DNA of 18,715 bases from JBBQSU01 sp038234815. GTDB lineage: Bacteria > Planctomycetota > Phycisphaerae > Tepidisphaerales > Tepidisphaeraceae. The notes beneath the pieces are model-generated. The model was not told the origin of the DNA. It worked only from the letters and a program-made list of their open reading frames with translations, and made no database searches. A program made the translations under genes and the position numbers. Shown one piece after another: positions 1 to 8,927 of this stretch (position 1 is its first letter; every line of letters starts with the position of its first letter). The stretch is from positions 1 through 18,715 of the forward strand of contig JBBQSU010000070.1 of the NCBI GenBank assembly GCA_038234815.1, read 5' to 3'.

Positions 1-2946
1 GTCCTCCTGCTTCTTGTCGGCATCGGCCTTTTGCTGATCGACGATGCGCTTGGCTTCTCGCAAGGCCGCCAAGGCTTCAACCATCGGCGGTTCATAAGCA
101 TCGGACAGCTTGGCATCCCGCAGGAAGACGATGGCCCGCTGCATGCGCTCGGCGGCGCGGGTGAGCTGGCCTGCGGTTTCGGCGCTGTCAGGCAGCTTTT
201 CCACTTGTTGGCCGATATCGCGGGTGTTGCGCTCGGTCAGTTCTTGGGCCGAGCCAAGCTGCGGCAGCGTGGGTGGAACGTCAACTGCCCCTTTTTCACG
301 ACCGGCCGTTTCGAGCAGATCGGCAAGCGACTTGGCGTCGAGCTTGCCCAGTCGTTCGGCGCCTTGGAGCGACAGATCGTCGAGATTATGACCGGCTTGA
401 CGACGGGCAAGGGTCTGCAATTGCGCCTGAAGCTCTGCCAACTTCCGGGTCAATTCCTCCAGCTTTCGTCGTTCGGCTTCTTTAAGCCGGCCCAGGATCA
501 TTTCCAGCCCCAGTTCGGCCTGCTTCTGCGCCGCCTGGGCTGCGGACTGCTGGTTCTGTTCGGCTGCCGCCGACGCCTTCTGCTGACTTTGCGGCACTTG
601 CTGCTGCCGGCCGGCTTCCGCGGCGCTTTTCATCGACTCTGCGGCGGTCGGATCAGACTTGGCCAGTTGCCCCGCCTGCTTCTCCATGTCGGATATTGCT
701 TTTTCTGTCCGACCAGCCAGATCCGCTTGAGCGGCAGCGTTCTTCTCCAGTTGCTTACGGTCCTCCGGCGACATCTGTTCGGGGCGCTTGCCGATATTAC
801 GCCGGCCAATTTCGGTGGTCTCAGTGCCCGTCTTCTGCTGCTGATCAAGCAAACCCCGAAACGTGTCGATCGTCTGCGCCAGCGTGCTAAGATTGCCCAG
901 TCGATCCAGCGCCTTCTGCAACTGCTCGTCGGCTTGCTTCTGGTTCGCCTGGGCGTCGGACAGCTTCTTGGTTCGATCCCCGGGCCGGGCTTGAGGATTG
1001 CGGGCTTCATTGATGTCGTTCGCGGCTGCCTTCATCGGCTTTTCCGCAGTCGCGTCCAGTAGGCCGGCCACATCTTTGGCCGTCGATTTCAGGTCGCCGG
1101 CGTCCGTCTTGTTCTCATCCATCGACTTGATCAACGACTCCAGCTTGCCCACCGCCTGCTTGGCTTGGACAGCGGCGGTCGTCTGCTGGCCGGCCAGCCG
1201 ATCGGCCACGGCCTGATCCGACGCATCCAAGGCCGGCTTATTTTCGGTATCCTTTCTCAGATTGGCGGTTTCCTGCTGTGTACGTGCCTGTGACGCGCGG
1301 ATTTCGGAGATCTGGTATGCGATTCCACGTAGCTCTTCGGCCACCTTTTTCGTGAATTCCTCCTGGCTGAGAATGGTGATGCGCAGCTTCCCGCTATGCA
1401 CCGCAGGGTGCTTTTGCCCGTTTAGTTCGTAGTTGTCGATCGCGCTCAGAGAGTATTCCAACACGTCGCCGCTCTTTAGCTCGGCATCGGGCAACTTGGA
1501 CAGGTCCCAGTCGTAACTTATCCGAAATCGCTTGCGGTCCGCCGATGTGTCCATCGGCTGCCATTGGCCGGACTTGGCCAGATCGACGGCCCATTCCCGG
1601 TTGTCGCCGAGTCGCTTGACGTTGAGGGACAACACAGCGATGCCGAAGTCGTCCTCCACCGCAGCGACAAGCGGCACCACCGCGATGGCAGTGCGCTCTT
1701 CATTGCGCCGGGGGTATTCGATCTGCACCAGCGGAAGTTGATCGGGGCGAACCAGCAGTTCGTATTCCTCCAGACCCAGGTTGGAAAAGCCGTCGGAATC
1801 GGTCGCGCGGATATGGAAGCGGGACGATTCAATCGCGATCCACGTAGCGACGCCGGTTCCGGAGATGCTGCGATCCCAACTGACGCCCGACTGCGTGGCC
1901 GAGGGTTTGAGGCCATCGAGCGTGATCGCGGTCAGGGAGTCGAGCGGCTTATTGAACCCCGCGCGCAGGGCCAGGCGAGAGCCGAAGGTGACGACGACCG
2001 GCCCACCAGTGAAGTCCGCGGAGTAGGCGGGCTGCTTGGCGTACTCAGGCGGGGTGATCGCAGCGTCAACCTTGCTGAGTTTCAAACGAGGCACGATCGT
2101 GATCGACGGAATCACGTATTCATCGTCCCCGGCGACGATGCGCACCGACAATTGCCCGGTGCGCGCGCCGGCGGTCAGGCGCGCGTCGACGGAGGCCGAA
2201 TAGCTCCCGTCGGAATTGCGAATTAGAAACTCCCGCTCTTCGGCGCCCTCTGAATTCTTATAATAAACAATCGGCTTTCGACCGGCGTTATCCCCGCGAG
2301 TGAGGCGAATGTTGATCGGCAGGCGCGTGTCCACGGGCACCACTTTCGGCAGGGCACCCTGGATGGCGATTTGCACCCCCTTGGGCCAGGCAAGGGCATC
2401 GAACGGCGTGAGGATACGGGAAAGCGCGATTTTCAACAGTTGCGGATTGATCGTCGTCACTAGCAGCGCCAGCACCATCGCGGCCAGCGCGGCAGACAGA
2501 CCGGAATACCAGACCGGGCGGGTTTGCACTGCGGTATTCAAATCCAACCCCCGCGCTATCACGGCAGCGTCGGATTCAGTACGTAATTTCATCGCCGACG
2601 AACCGGGCATGGCCTGATTCTCAGCAAATTCAACGGTGCTGCGCAAGCGGTCGTCAAACTGCGGGAAGAATCGTTCCAATCGTCCGGCAATGGAGGTCAG
2701 CGGCATGGGCGCGACGCAAGGCCGGGCGATCCACCGCCATGCGGCATAGCCCAGGGCAACAATGATCGAAATAATCAATCCGACGCGTGGAACCGGCGGA
2801 AGATTGAGAAGATAATCGAGCAGAACCGCGACCACCCCCGCCGCGATCCACCCGGCCAGCAGCAGGCAAATGCCGAAGAGCACCCCCAGCACGCGCACGC
2901 GCCGTCGAACCGATCGTAGTCTCTCAAGCAGTTGGTTCAGTTCCAT
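1..2946 (-). CDS. DUF4175-like large membrane protein with long coiled-coil region (3' end outside window)
   Basis: An uninterrupted minus-strand frame of 982 codons runs from an ATG at 2946 off the left edge, so the C-terminus is missing. A good ribosome site (GAGGAAG, 2948-2954) lies just upstream. Visible layout: two hydrophobic segments near residues 19-41 and 51-67, a third near 148-166, then a beta-rich, presumably extracytoplasmic region (about 170-510), then from about residue 520 an almost continuous Ala/Gln/Lys/Glu-rich helical region with repeated AxQ and QQQ patterns, typical of coiled coil. Three N-terminal membrane segments followed by a long charged Gln-rich helical part match DUF4175-type proteins that follow BatA/VWA genes in planctomycetes; I name the family from memory of this layout, not from a search. 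It starts 62 bases after the VWA gene and is probably co-transcribed with it. Molecular function is unknown; a structural envelope role is a guess. Confidence 0.85.
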   Translation of the reverse strand, partial: MELNQLLERLRSVRRRVRVLGVLFGICLLLAGWIAAGVVAVLLDYLLNLPPVPRVGLIISIIVALGYAAWRWIARPCVAPMPLTSIAGRLERFFPQFDDRLRSTVEFAENQAMPGSSAMKLRTESDAAVIARGLDLNTAVQTRPVWYSGLSAALAAMVLALLVTTINPQLLKIALSRILTPFDALAWPKGVQIAIQGALPKVVPVDTRLPINIRLTRGDNAGRKPIVYYKNSEGAEEREFLIRNSDGSYSASVDARLTAGARTGQLSVRIVAGDDEYVIPSITIVPRLKLSKVDAAITPPEYAKQPAYSADFTGGPVVVTFGSRLALRAGFNKPLDSLTAITLDGLKPSATQSGVSWDRSISGTGVATWIAIESSRFHIRATDSDGFSNLGLEEYELLVRPDQLPLVQIEYPRRNEERTAIAVVPLVAAVEDDFGIAVLSLNVKRLGDNREWAVDLAKSGQWQPMDTSADRKRFRISYDWDLSKLPDAELKSGDVLEYSLSAIDNYELNGQKHPAVHSGKLRITILSQEEFTKKVAEELRGIAYQISEIRASQARTQQETANLRKDTENKPALDASDQAVADRLAGQQTTAAVQAKQAVGKLESLIKSMDENKTDAGDLKSTAKDVAGLLDATAEKPMKAAANDINEARNPQARPGDRTKKLSDAQANQKQADEQLQKALDRLGNLSTLAQTIDTFRGLLDQQQKTGTETTEIGRRNIGKRPEQMSPEDRKQLEKNAAAQADLAGRTEKAISDMEKQAGQLAKSDPTAAESMKSAAEAGRQQQVPQSQQKASAAAEQNQQSAAQAAQKQAELGLEMILGRLKEAERRKLEELTRKLAELQAQLQTLARRQAGHNLDDLSLQGAERLGKLDAKSLADLLETAGREKGAVDVPPTLPQLGSAQELTERNTRDIGQQVEKLPDSAETAGQLTRAAERMQRAIVFLRDAKLSDAYEPPMVEALAALREAKRIVDQQKADADKKQED

Positions 2947-2947
2947 A

Positions 2948-2954
2948 CTTCCTC
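2948..2954 (-). promoter_or_regulatory. Ribosome binding site of the DUF4175-like gene
   Basis: The minus strand reads GAGGAAG immediately before the ATG at 2946. It fixes the start of a gene whose other end lies outside the window. Confidence 0.6.
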
Positions 2955-3008
2955 GAACGCTCCACTCAAACCTCGCAACAGACGCATCCGATCAGGCGCG
3001 TTCTGACG

Positions 3009-5393
3009 TCAAATCATTCCGTGTACCTTGCGCAACACCCATTCTGCCGTAACCAGTAGCACGAACAATGCCATTGCCAACGGGGCGTTCCAAAGCGGCT
3101 CGGTAGTATAGATCGGCACCACCCGGGCGGCGCTGGGGATCAGGTTCGGCAGTTGGCCGGCGTCGGCGTATTCCAGCATCACGCCCTCGGTCTCGGCGGC
3201 CAGTCGTCTCAGGCTCGCGCGGTCCACTTCCGGCCGACTTAGCTCCAGTCGCGGAACTTGCACCTCAAGCGGCAGGCTAATCATATCCAACCCGCTGGCG
3301 ATGGCGGGCAAAATCACCGCAAAGTGGCCGATCTTGTCGGCGGTGAAGCTGGCCATGTACGCATCTTGGCTGCCGTCCTGGCGATAGAGTGTTTCCACCC
3401 GCAGCGTTTGCCCGCCATCGTCTTTCATTTCGACGCGGATCTGCTCGGGAAGTTGCCCGATTAATTGCGCATCGAGAATTCGCAGCGACAGCCGCACCTG
3501 CTCTCCAAGGTCATAGCTCGCCCGGCTGGCGGTAAAGACCACTTTCCGCTGGCCGAGTTTGCGACTCCGGGCCAAGTATCGAAGCTGCTGAACCCAGTAG
3601 GTATCGAAGATCGATTCGCCGGTATAAAACCGCCAGCGCCAAGAGTCGTCAATCGCGCTGAAGAGCGTGCGGCCGGCACCGAATCGGCCCAGCACGAGTA
3701 TCGGCGCGCTGCGGCCGTCCGGGCCGGATTCGCCTGGGTGGTCGGCCAGCGATTCGCCCACGCCGGGCTTGACGCTCACTCCGCGGGCGTACCAGAAAAT
3801 AGGTGGGATTTCGTCCTTCAAGAACTTCTCGTTCCGCTGGCGGTCGCTGAAAAATCGAAAGATCGAGGACTCGGCCCCCAACCGGGTGATAATGGGCCGA
3901 AACCCGGCGATGATGTTGACATTCTCATCCGGCGCGCTCCGGGTGATCGACACGGGAAGAACGGCTTCAATCGGTGTATTCTTGTAGGCTGACGGGGAAA
4001 ACTTCGGCCCGGACACCATGCCAAATCCGCCACCCTTTTTGCTGACGAACTCGCTGATAAGTTGAAGCTGCCGATCCGAAAATTGTCGCGCCTCCACGTC
4101 CCCGAAAAGCACGACGTCGTAGTCCATCAATTCGGTCATGTTCTCGGGAAATCGGGTAATCGGCCGGTCTCCCTCCTGCGCGAAAGTCGCATCGGCGCTG
4201 GTCAGAAGGCAACTGATTTCCACCGTCTTATCGCGAATCATCTGATTCTTGAGATAGCGGTATTCCCACCGCGGATACCCATCGACGTACAGCACGTTGA
4301 TCTTTGCGTCCAGCACCGCAACCTGTGCGGTCTTGCGATTGTCGGCGTCGTCGATCTCGCCAGGTTCTTTCAGCACTTCGGCTTGCAGATCGAGCGTGCC
4401 GACCGCCACGGCCAGCAAGGGCACTTCTACTGTGATCGGCGCGTCGCCGTGCAGCGTGGCGGTTGCTTCAGCCAGCTTGCCATCTGGACCGGGCAGAAGC
4501 GCGCCGGTCTTCTGATCACGTAACGACACCTTGACCGGATGGTCGGCTTCAAATCCGGTTCCTCGAATCACAGCCTTCACATTGATGATGTCTCCCTTGA
4601 AAGCTGAATCCTGCACCGTGAACGATTGAAGCTCGAGATTGATCGGCGGCTTTTGCCCGCCGACGGCGATGGCGAACACCCGGGTGCCAAACGCCTTGAT
4701 CGCTTTGAGTGCTTCGACAGATGTGCCCTCCGGCGTGTCGCGGCCGTCGGTGAGAAGCACGACACCGGCAAGGCGCTGGCCTTGCAGGTCATTGAGGACG
4801 GTGAGGAGGGAGGAGGGAATCTGCGTAGCAGCGCCGGTCGCGGTAACGGGCGCAAGCGGAGCAGGATTTGCAGCGTTCGAAATCGAGGCGAGCGGAAAGG
4901 CATCCTGATCGAAGCGATACAGCCGAACTTGATGGCGATCGGCCAGGGCGCGCAGCAGACCGTTCCCACCTGGGCCAAGCAACGCAAGGGCCGAATCCAG
5001 CCGCGAACGGGGCAGAGATTTCTCGCCGATCTGCACATCGGGAATGCCCATCGAGAGGCTGTCGTCAATCATCACCGCCAGCACCGATGGCTCGGTCCGA
5101 CTTTCGGTAAGCGTGATAATCGGACGATTCAGCAGCACCAGGATCATCGCCAAGAGCGACAGGCGGATGGTCCCCATCACCAGCCGCGCGATCCGCGATC
5201 GCCCTTCCCGACGATAGACATGAATCACCAGCCACAGCGCCAGCCCCGCGAGTAACACGTTCCATGTGACCGGGCCGACCAGAGATTGCCCGGGCCAGCG
5301 CGGGTTAAACTGCAAGCTCAGATCACCCTCGTGTCCGAGGAACCCGCGTTTAAGACCCAGCAGAATTTCCAGCACCCGTTGCATGGCGTGCAT
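3009..5393 (-). CDS. Membrane-anchored VWA protein with glutamine-amidotransferase-like domain
   Basis: 794 residues from the ATG at 5393. The frame stays open to an ATG at 5585, but that extra stretch is Arg/Ser-rich and unlike a protein start; the ATG at 5384 is an alternative, and no clear ribosome site favours either. Two membrane segments (about 42-60 and 71-89) precede a VWA domain with a MIDAS-type DDSLS (110-114) and a later LLTDGRDT strand. Beta-rich domains follow, then a class I glutamine-amidotransferase-like domain beginning near VLYVDGYPRWEYRYL, and a final membrane helix close to the C-terminus. This TM-VWA-GATase-like-TM layout is typical of large planctomycete proteins beside BatA and DUF58 genes. 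The GATase-like fold probably has no amidotransferase activity in such proteins (family knowledge). It is divergent from the oxidoreductase gene at 5637 and is followed by the DUF4175-like gene, so the two likely form a separate transcription unit. Confidence 0.85.
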   Translation of the reverse strand: MHAMQRVLEILLGLKRGFLGHEGDLSLQFNPRWPGQSLVGPVTWNVLLAGLALWLVIHVYRREGRSRIARLVMGTIRLSLLAMILVLLNRPIITLTESRTEPSVLAVMIDDSLSMGIPDVQIGEKSLPRSRLDSALALLGPGGNGLLRALADRHQVRLYRFDQDAFPLASISNAANPAPLAPVTATGAATQIPSSLLTVLNDLQGQRLAGVVLLTDGRDTPEGTSVEALKAIKAFGTRVFAIAVGGQKPPINLELQSFTVQDSAFKGDIINVKAVIRGTGFEADHPVKVSLRDQKTGALLPGPDGKLAEATATLHGDAPITVEVPLLAVAVGTLDLQAEVLKEPGEIDDADNRKTAQVAVLDAKINVLYVDGYPRWEYRYLKNQMIRDKTVEISCLLTSADATFAQEGDRPITRFPENMTELMDYDVVLFGDVEARQFSDRQLQLISEFVSKKGGGFGMVSGPKFSPSAYKNTPIEAVLPVSITRSAPDENVNIIAGFRPIITRLGAESSIFRFFSDRQRNEKFLKDEIPPIFWYARGVSVKPGVGESLADHPGESGPDGRSAPILVLGRFGAGRTLFSAIDDSWRWRFYTGESIFDTYWVQQLRYLARSRKLGQRKVVFTASRASYDLGEQVRLSLRILDAQLIGQLPEQIRVEMKDDGGQTLRVETLYRQDGSQDAYMASFTADKIGHFAVILPAIASGLDMISLPLEVQVPRLELSRPEVDRASLRRLAAETEGVMLEYADAGQLPNLIPSAARVVPIYTTEPLWNAPLAMALFVLLVTAEWVLRKVHGMI

Positions 5394-5600
5394 AGTAGAT
5401 TCATGCCGGACAATTGGGAATGCCCGATTGGTACGACTTACGGATGCCGGGGCCTCATGCCATTTCCGGTCGACGGTTTTCCTTCGCCCGACATTTCGGG
5501 AGAAAGTGGGGACGATGGTGATTCTTGAACTGGCGAAAACGCGCGACGACCAAACCATTCCCTCTCTCCCCGAAAACACTCCCATGAATATGCACTCGGC

Positions 5601-5633
5601 ACGGTTACCGCTATACTACGGTTAAACAGGAGA
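5601..5633 (+). promoter_or_regulatory. Possible promoter/operator and RBS of the oxidoreductase gene
   Basis: Two exact copies of ACGGTTA (5601-5607 and 5618-5624) lie 17 bases apart and flank TATACT (5612-5617), a good -10 candidate; no clear -35 is seen at the right distance. CAGGAGA (5627-5633) is a good ribosome site ending just before the ATG at 5637. The rest of the divergent gap (5394-5600) shows no convincing promoter for the minus-strand VWA gene. Confidence 0.35.
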
Positions 5634-5636
5634 CGC

Positions 5637-6656
5637 ATGACGCGAATTGGATTGATGGGCTGCGGGGTGGTGGCGATGTACGGGCATCTTCCGACGATTG
5701 CGCGCACCGAGGGATTAGCTCTGCATGCGGTGTTTGACCCGAATGTGGCCCATCTGCAAGCGGCGCAGCAGGCGTTTTCTGTGCCGCATGCGTTTACGGA
5801 CGCCGAAGCGTTCTTTCGATCAGGCGTTGATGCGGTCGTCGTGACCTCGCCGGTGCCGGCGCATCTGGCCAACGTGCTGGATGCCGCCCGCCACGGCAAG
5901 AACGTGCTCTGCGAAAAGCCCCTGGCAATGTCCGAAGGCGAGATCGTGCGGATGATCGACGCCATGGACGCGGCCCGCTTGATGTTCTTCACCGGCTTCA
6001 CGTATCGCTTCAGCCCCGTGGCCCTGCAAATCAAGGAGCTCGTCGCCGACGGCGCGATCGGCCGCGTGCGCAGCCTGCGGCTGGTTTACATCTGGGATCT
6101 GCACGGCAAATACGTCGTCGATGAAAAGACGGGGGGGCGCATCGACCAGCCACGCCGAGTTGGAAGGATGGATGAAGGCGGGCCGATGGTGGACTGCGGG
6201 GTACACCAAATCGATTTGGCCCGATGGTGGCTTGATTCGGAAGTCGTCCGATCCCGCGGGGTAGGCGCGTGGGTGGATGAATTTACGGCACCAGATCACC
6301 TCTACCTGCACATGGACCATGCCAGCGGAGCGCACACGCTGGTGGAGATCAGCTTTAGTTATGGGCACACCATTTCACATCCGCCGGCCCTCTTTGCGTA
6401 TGACCTGATTGGCACCGAAGGCCTGATCCGATATGACCGTGCTAGCAAGCTGTTTGAACTGCGCAATGCCGCCGGCCCGCAAACGCTTGTTTGGCAACCG
6501 GAAAAAGGTTTTGACGCGATGTACAACGAATTTGCCCGCGCGCTGAAGACCGGCCAGCCCGGCAATCTCCCCACCGGCCGCGACGGTCTCATCGCCACAC
6601 GCATCGCCAGAGAAGCCACCGACCAGGCCATCCGCGACCGCGTGCTGCCGACATGA
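5637..6656 (+). CDS. Gfo/Idh/MocA-family NAD(P)-dependent oxidoreductase
   Basis: 339 residues, normal for the family, starting at an ATG with a strong ribosome site (CAGGAGA). The N-terminal Rossmann fold opens with GLMGCGVVAMYGH (5-17), and an acidic residue (D34) ends the second strand, suggesting NAD. The family signature EKP is at 93-95 (CEKPLAM), and the substrate-domain motif DCGVHQIDLARWW (186-198) supplies the usual catalytic His190 with Asp186 and Asp193. These enzymes oxidise or reduce sugars, inositols or related cyclic polyols; the sequence does not reveal the substrate. The protein is cytoplasmic, with no signal peptide. The gene lies alone on the plus strand, divergent from the large VWA gene and convergent with the BatA-like gene (51 bases between stops), splitting an otherwise minus-strand VWA series. 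Functional linkage to that series is not evident; the isomerase at 12625-13650 is another sugar-type enzyme nearby. Confidence 0.92.
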   Translation: MTRIGLMGCGVVAMYGHLPTIARTEGLALHAVFDPNVAHLQAAQQAFSVPHAFTDAEAFFRSGVDAVVVTSPVPAHLANVLDAARHGKNVLCEKPLAMSEGEIVRMIDAMDAARLMFFTGFTYRFSPVALQIKELVADGAIGRVRSLRLVYIWDLHGKYVVDEKTGGRIDQPRRVGRMDEGGPMVDCGVHQIDLARWWLDSEVVRSRGVGAWVDEFTAPDHLYLHMDHASGAHTLVEISFSYGHTISHPPALFAYDLIGTEGLIRYDRASKLFELRNAAGPQTLVWQPEKGFDAMYNEFARALKTGQPGNLPTGRDGLIATRIAREATDQAIRDRVLPT

Positions 6657-6707
6657 CGTATCACCCTCCGTGCGACCCGTGACTAACCCAAGGCTATTAA
6701 TCGCGCT

Positions 6708-8927
6708 TCACTTGCGCTTCACCGGGTGCCCGAATCGCATGGCCATGAATGATTCGATCCCCGCCAGCGCCAAGACCGCCAGCATGATGATCCAGCCAAA
6801 ATCATGGTGGGATTGACCTTCTGCACCGGGGCCTTGTGCGCTCAATTGATCCCCGAAAGATTCCATCTCAATCTGGCCGAGGGCGCGCTTGATGGCTGGG
6901 CCATCGAGCACGCGGATGTCGGCTTCGTCGTCAGGTACGTTAACGGCAATCGGAATCTTTTTCAGGCCGGTTTGCAGCATATAAATGCCCGGCCGCGGGA
7001 TCGGGTCACTTTGGTAAACGGTCGCGCCGTTGATGGTCTGGGCGTGCATGGGCCACTGCCGCTGGGATATATCGGTGAGGGATGGAACCGTCGTCAATTT
7101 GATCGTTGCGGGGAGTTCGATGCTCTGACCGACGAGCCGATTCATCCAGGCATCATTGCCGGCAATGGTCCCGCCGACCAATTCCTGCATCAAAGGTACA
7201 AACGCCAGCTTTGCCGGCAGACTGGTCCAGTCGGCATTAACCGTCGTAGCAAAAAAAACCACGCGGCCCTCGCCAAACGAATGCACGGTGATGGCAGGAT
7301 CCGCGGGCTTGTCCGGGGCGTCACTTACGAAATTGAGCACGCGCTCCGCGGGCGAATCCGTCGGAAGCTGGACTTGCCAGTAGGTGAAGACCTGCACCGT
7401 ATCCAGTCCGCTCTTTTCTTCATTGCGAAAAATATTGAGCAGCGGGTGCAGCAGCCCACGAGGATTGAAATCGAACGTATACCCGCGCGAGTCGGCGGCG
7501 GAGGCCATACGCCGAACGAGCATTCCGGGCAGGAGTTTTCGTGGCGTTAACACGTGGTTGTAGTTGTCGGCATTGACGGCCTCGCCCATTGTCACCACGA
7601 GTGTTCCGCCCGCCTGGACGAACCGCTGGAGTTGATCCGCGACTGCCGGCGATACCTGCCCCACGCCACACAGGACAATGCTGCGGTAACTGTCGAGCGG
7701 CTTGCCGGCTAGCTCGATATCACTGATGAGTTCGGGCAATAGATTACTGTCACTTTTGCCGGTTCCCTCCTGTGGTGGAGCAAGTGCCAATTGAAGGAAA
7801 GCCGCGCTCGATGACAGCGCGCCCGATCCCCGTTCGCCTTCCACGATCAGCAGTCGAAGTTCCGAAGCCACATCCACCGCGCGATAGTGCGTGTTGTCGA
7901 TGGGAAGACGGTCGGTGCTGAGGACCGTGGCCGATAGCGTATGCCCCCCGCCGGCCGGAAACACCACCCGCGGTTGCACGATTGGGGCGGAAGTGGCATC
8001 AAACTGGGCAGCCGGAGGAGTGGGCAAAAGCGTTTCATCCTGCTTCCATTGCACGGTTATTGGTGAACTGGGCCCGAACGCGCGCACCGTTGCCAACAAC
8101 TCGGTTGGAAATCGCGTTGTCACCAGACGGCTGGAAGGGTGCAAATTCAGCACTGCGGCATTGGATTGACCGGTTTGACCGAGGCTGAAATGCTGCACGT
8201 GGAAAAGTCCGGCCAGTTCGGTTCCAGTTTTGGCCAGTGCGTCCGCCTGCGGGATGATCCAGGCACTGCGGGTGGAATCGGTGAACAAATCCAGGTAACG
8301 AGGGACCGGCCGCGGTTCGGCCTGTGCGATTTGTCTGGCCAGTGTCAGCGCGCCCAGCAGGTCGGTGGAACCGAAGGATTGCTCAATGCGATCGATCGCG
8401 GCGACGGCCGACTGAAGATCGAAGGTAGGTTTGAGAATGACGGCAGTCGCGGGCCGGGCGGCCGTGATGATCGCAACTGATTCTCCACCGGCCGACAGCC
8501 CGGCCACAATCTGCCGGGCTAGTTTTCGGGCTTGATCCAGGTGCGTACGGGCGTCGGGCCGGCTGGCTTCATACGCTAGCGAATAGCTATTGTCGATCAC
8601 CAGTACATGAAGGCTGTTACGCTCGCCGGCCAGCCCGGCAAGGGTGCTGTCATTGCAGCCGGTTGGCCGGGCCAGGGCCAGCCCCAGGAGCAGCAGAACA
8701 AGACATCGGGTGATGAGAAGCACAAGCTGCTCGAATCGCAGGCGGCGGCGGTTTTTGCGCAGCGCTTTAAGCAGAAAATCCATCGCCGCCCAATTCACCA
8801 GCTTGTATCGCCGGCGATTCAGAATGTGAATGAGAATGGGAATGCCGACCAGCAGCGCGCCAGCGCCGGCAAACGCCGGTGCCAGGAACAACGCGGCCAG
8901 AAATTGAATCGATATCGGGCTTGTCAT
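6708..8927 (-). CDS. BatA-like membrane VWA protein
   Basis: 739 residues. The ATG overlaps the DUF58 stop (ATGA, 8924-8927), indicating translational coupling. The N-terminus is a typical BatA/aerotolerance-regulator N-terminal region: a hydrophobic segment (about 9-36) ending in PILIHILNRRRY, then WAAMDFLLKALRKNRRR and a second membrane segment (about 66-86). A VWA domain follows with the MIDAS-type motif DNSYS (112-116) and a downstream LFTDSTRS. The middle part contains a GATase-like strand-helix (IVLCGVGQVSPAVADQL, then GGTLVVTMG). A last membrane helix is followed by the basic tail HPVKRK. The VWA domain should lie outside the cytoplasm between the membrane anchors (inference from topology). 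Family members act with MoxR ATPases and DUF58 proteins. The gene ends convergently with the oxidoreductase gene; no clear hairpin terminator is visible between them. Confidence 0.88.
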   Translation of the reverse strand: MTSPISIQFLAALFLAPAFAGAGALLVGIPILIHILNRRRYKLVNWAAMDFLLKALRKNRRRLRFEQLVLLITRCLVLLLLGLALARPTGCNDSTLAGLAGERNSLHVLVIDNSYSLAYEASRPDARTHLDQARKLARQIVAGLSAGGESVAIITAARPATAVILKPTFDLQSAVAAIDRIEQSFGSTDLLGALTLARQIAQAEPRPVPRYLDLFTDSTRSAWIIPQADALAKTGTELAGLFHVQHFSLGQTGQSNAAVLNLHPSSRLVTTRFPTELLATVRAFGPSSPITVQWKQDETLLPTPPAAQFDATSAPIVQPRVVFPAGGGHTLSATVLSTDRLPIDNTHYRAVDVASELRLLIVEGERGSGALSSSAAFLQLALAPPQEGTGKSDSNLLPELISDIELAGKPLDSYRSIVLCGVGQVSPAVADQLQRFVQAGGTLVVTMGEAVNADNYNHVLTPRKLLPGMLVRRMASAADSRGYTFDFNPRGLLHPLLNIFRNEEKSGLDTVQVFTYWQVQLPTDSPAERVLNFVSDAPDKPADPAITVHSFGEGRVVFFATTVNADWTSLPAKLAFVPLMQELVGGTIAGNDAWMNRLVGQSIELPATIKLTTVPSLTDISQRQWPMHAQTINGATVYQSDPIPRPGIYMLQTGLKKIPIAVNVPDDEADIRVLDGPAIKRALGQIEMESFGDQLSAQGPGAEGQSHHDFGWIIMLAVLALAGIESFMAMRFGHPVKRK

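Noticed and set aside
31..1062. 343-codon plus-strand open frame at the left edge
   Set aside because: It is antisense to the DUF4175-like gene; its Leu/Arg/Gly-rich composition mirrors the Gln/Ala/Lys-rich coiled-coil codons on the other strand and resembles no family.
5394..5585. N-terminal extension of the large VWA protein to an ATG at 5585
   Set aside because: The added 64 residues are Arg/Ser-rich without domain features and would leave little promoter space; the ATG at 5393 starts directly before the family-like N-terminus.
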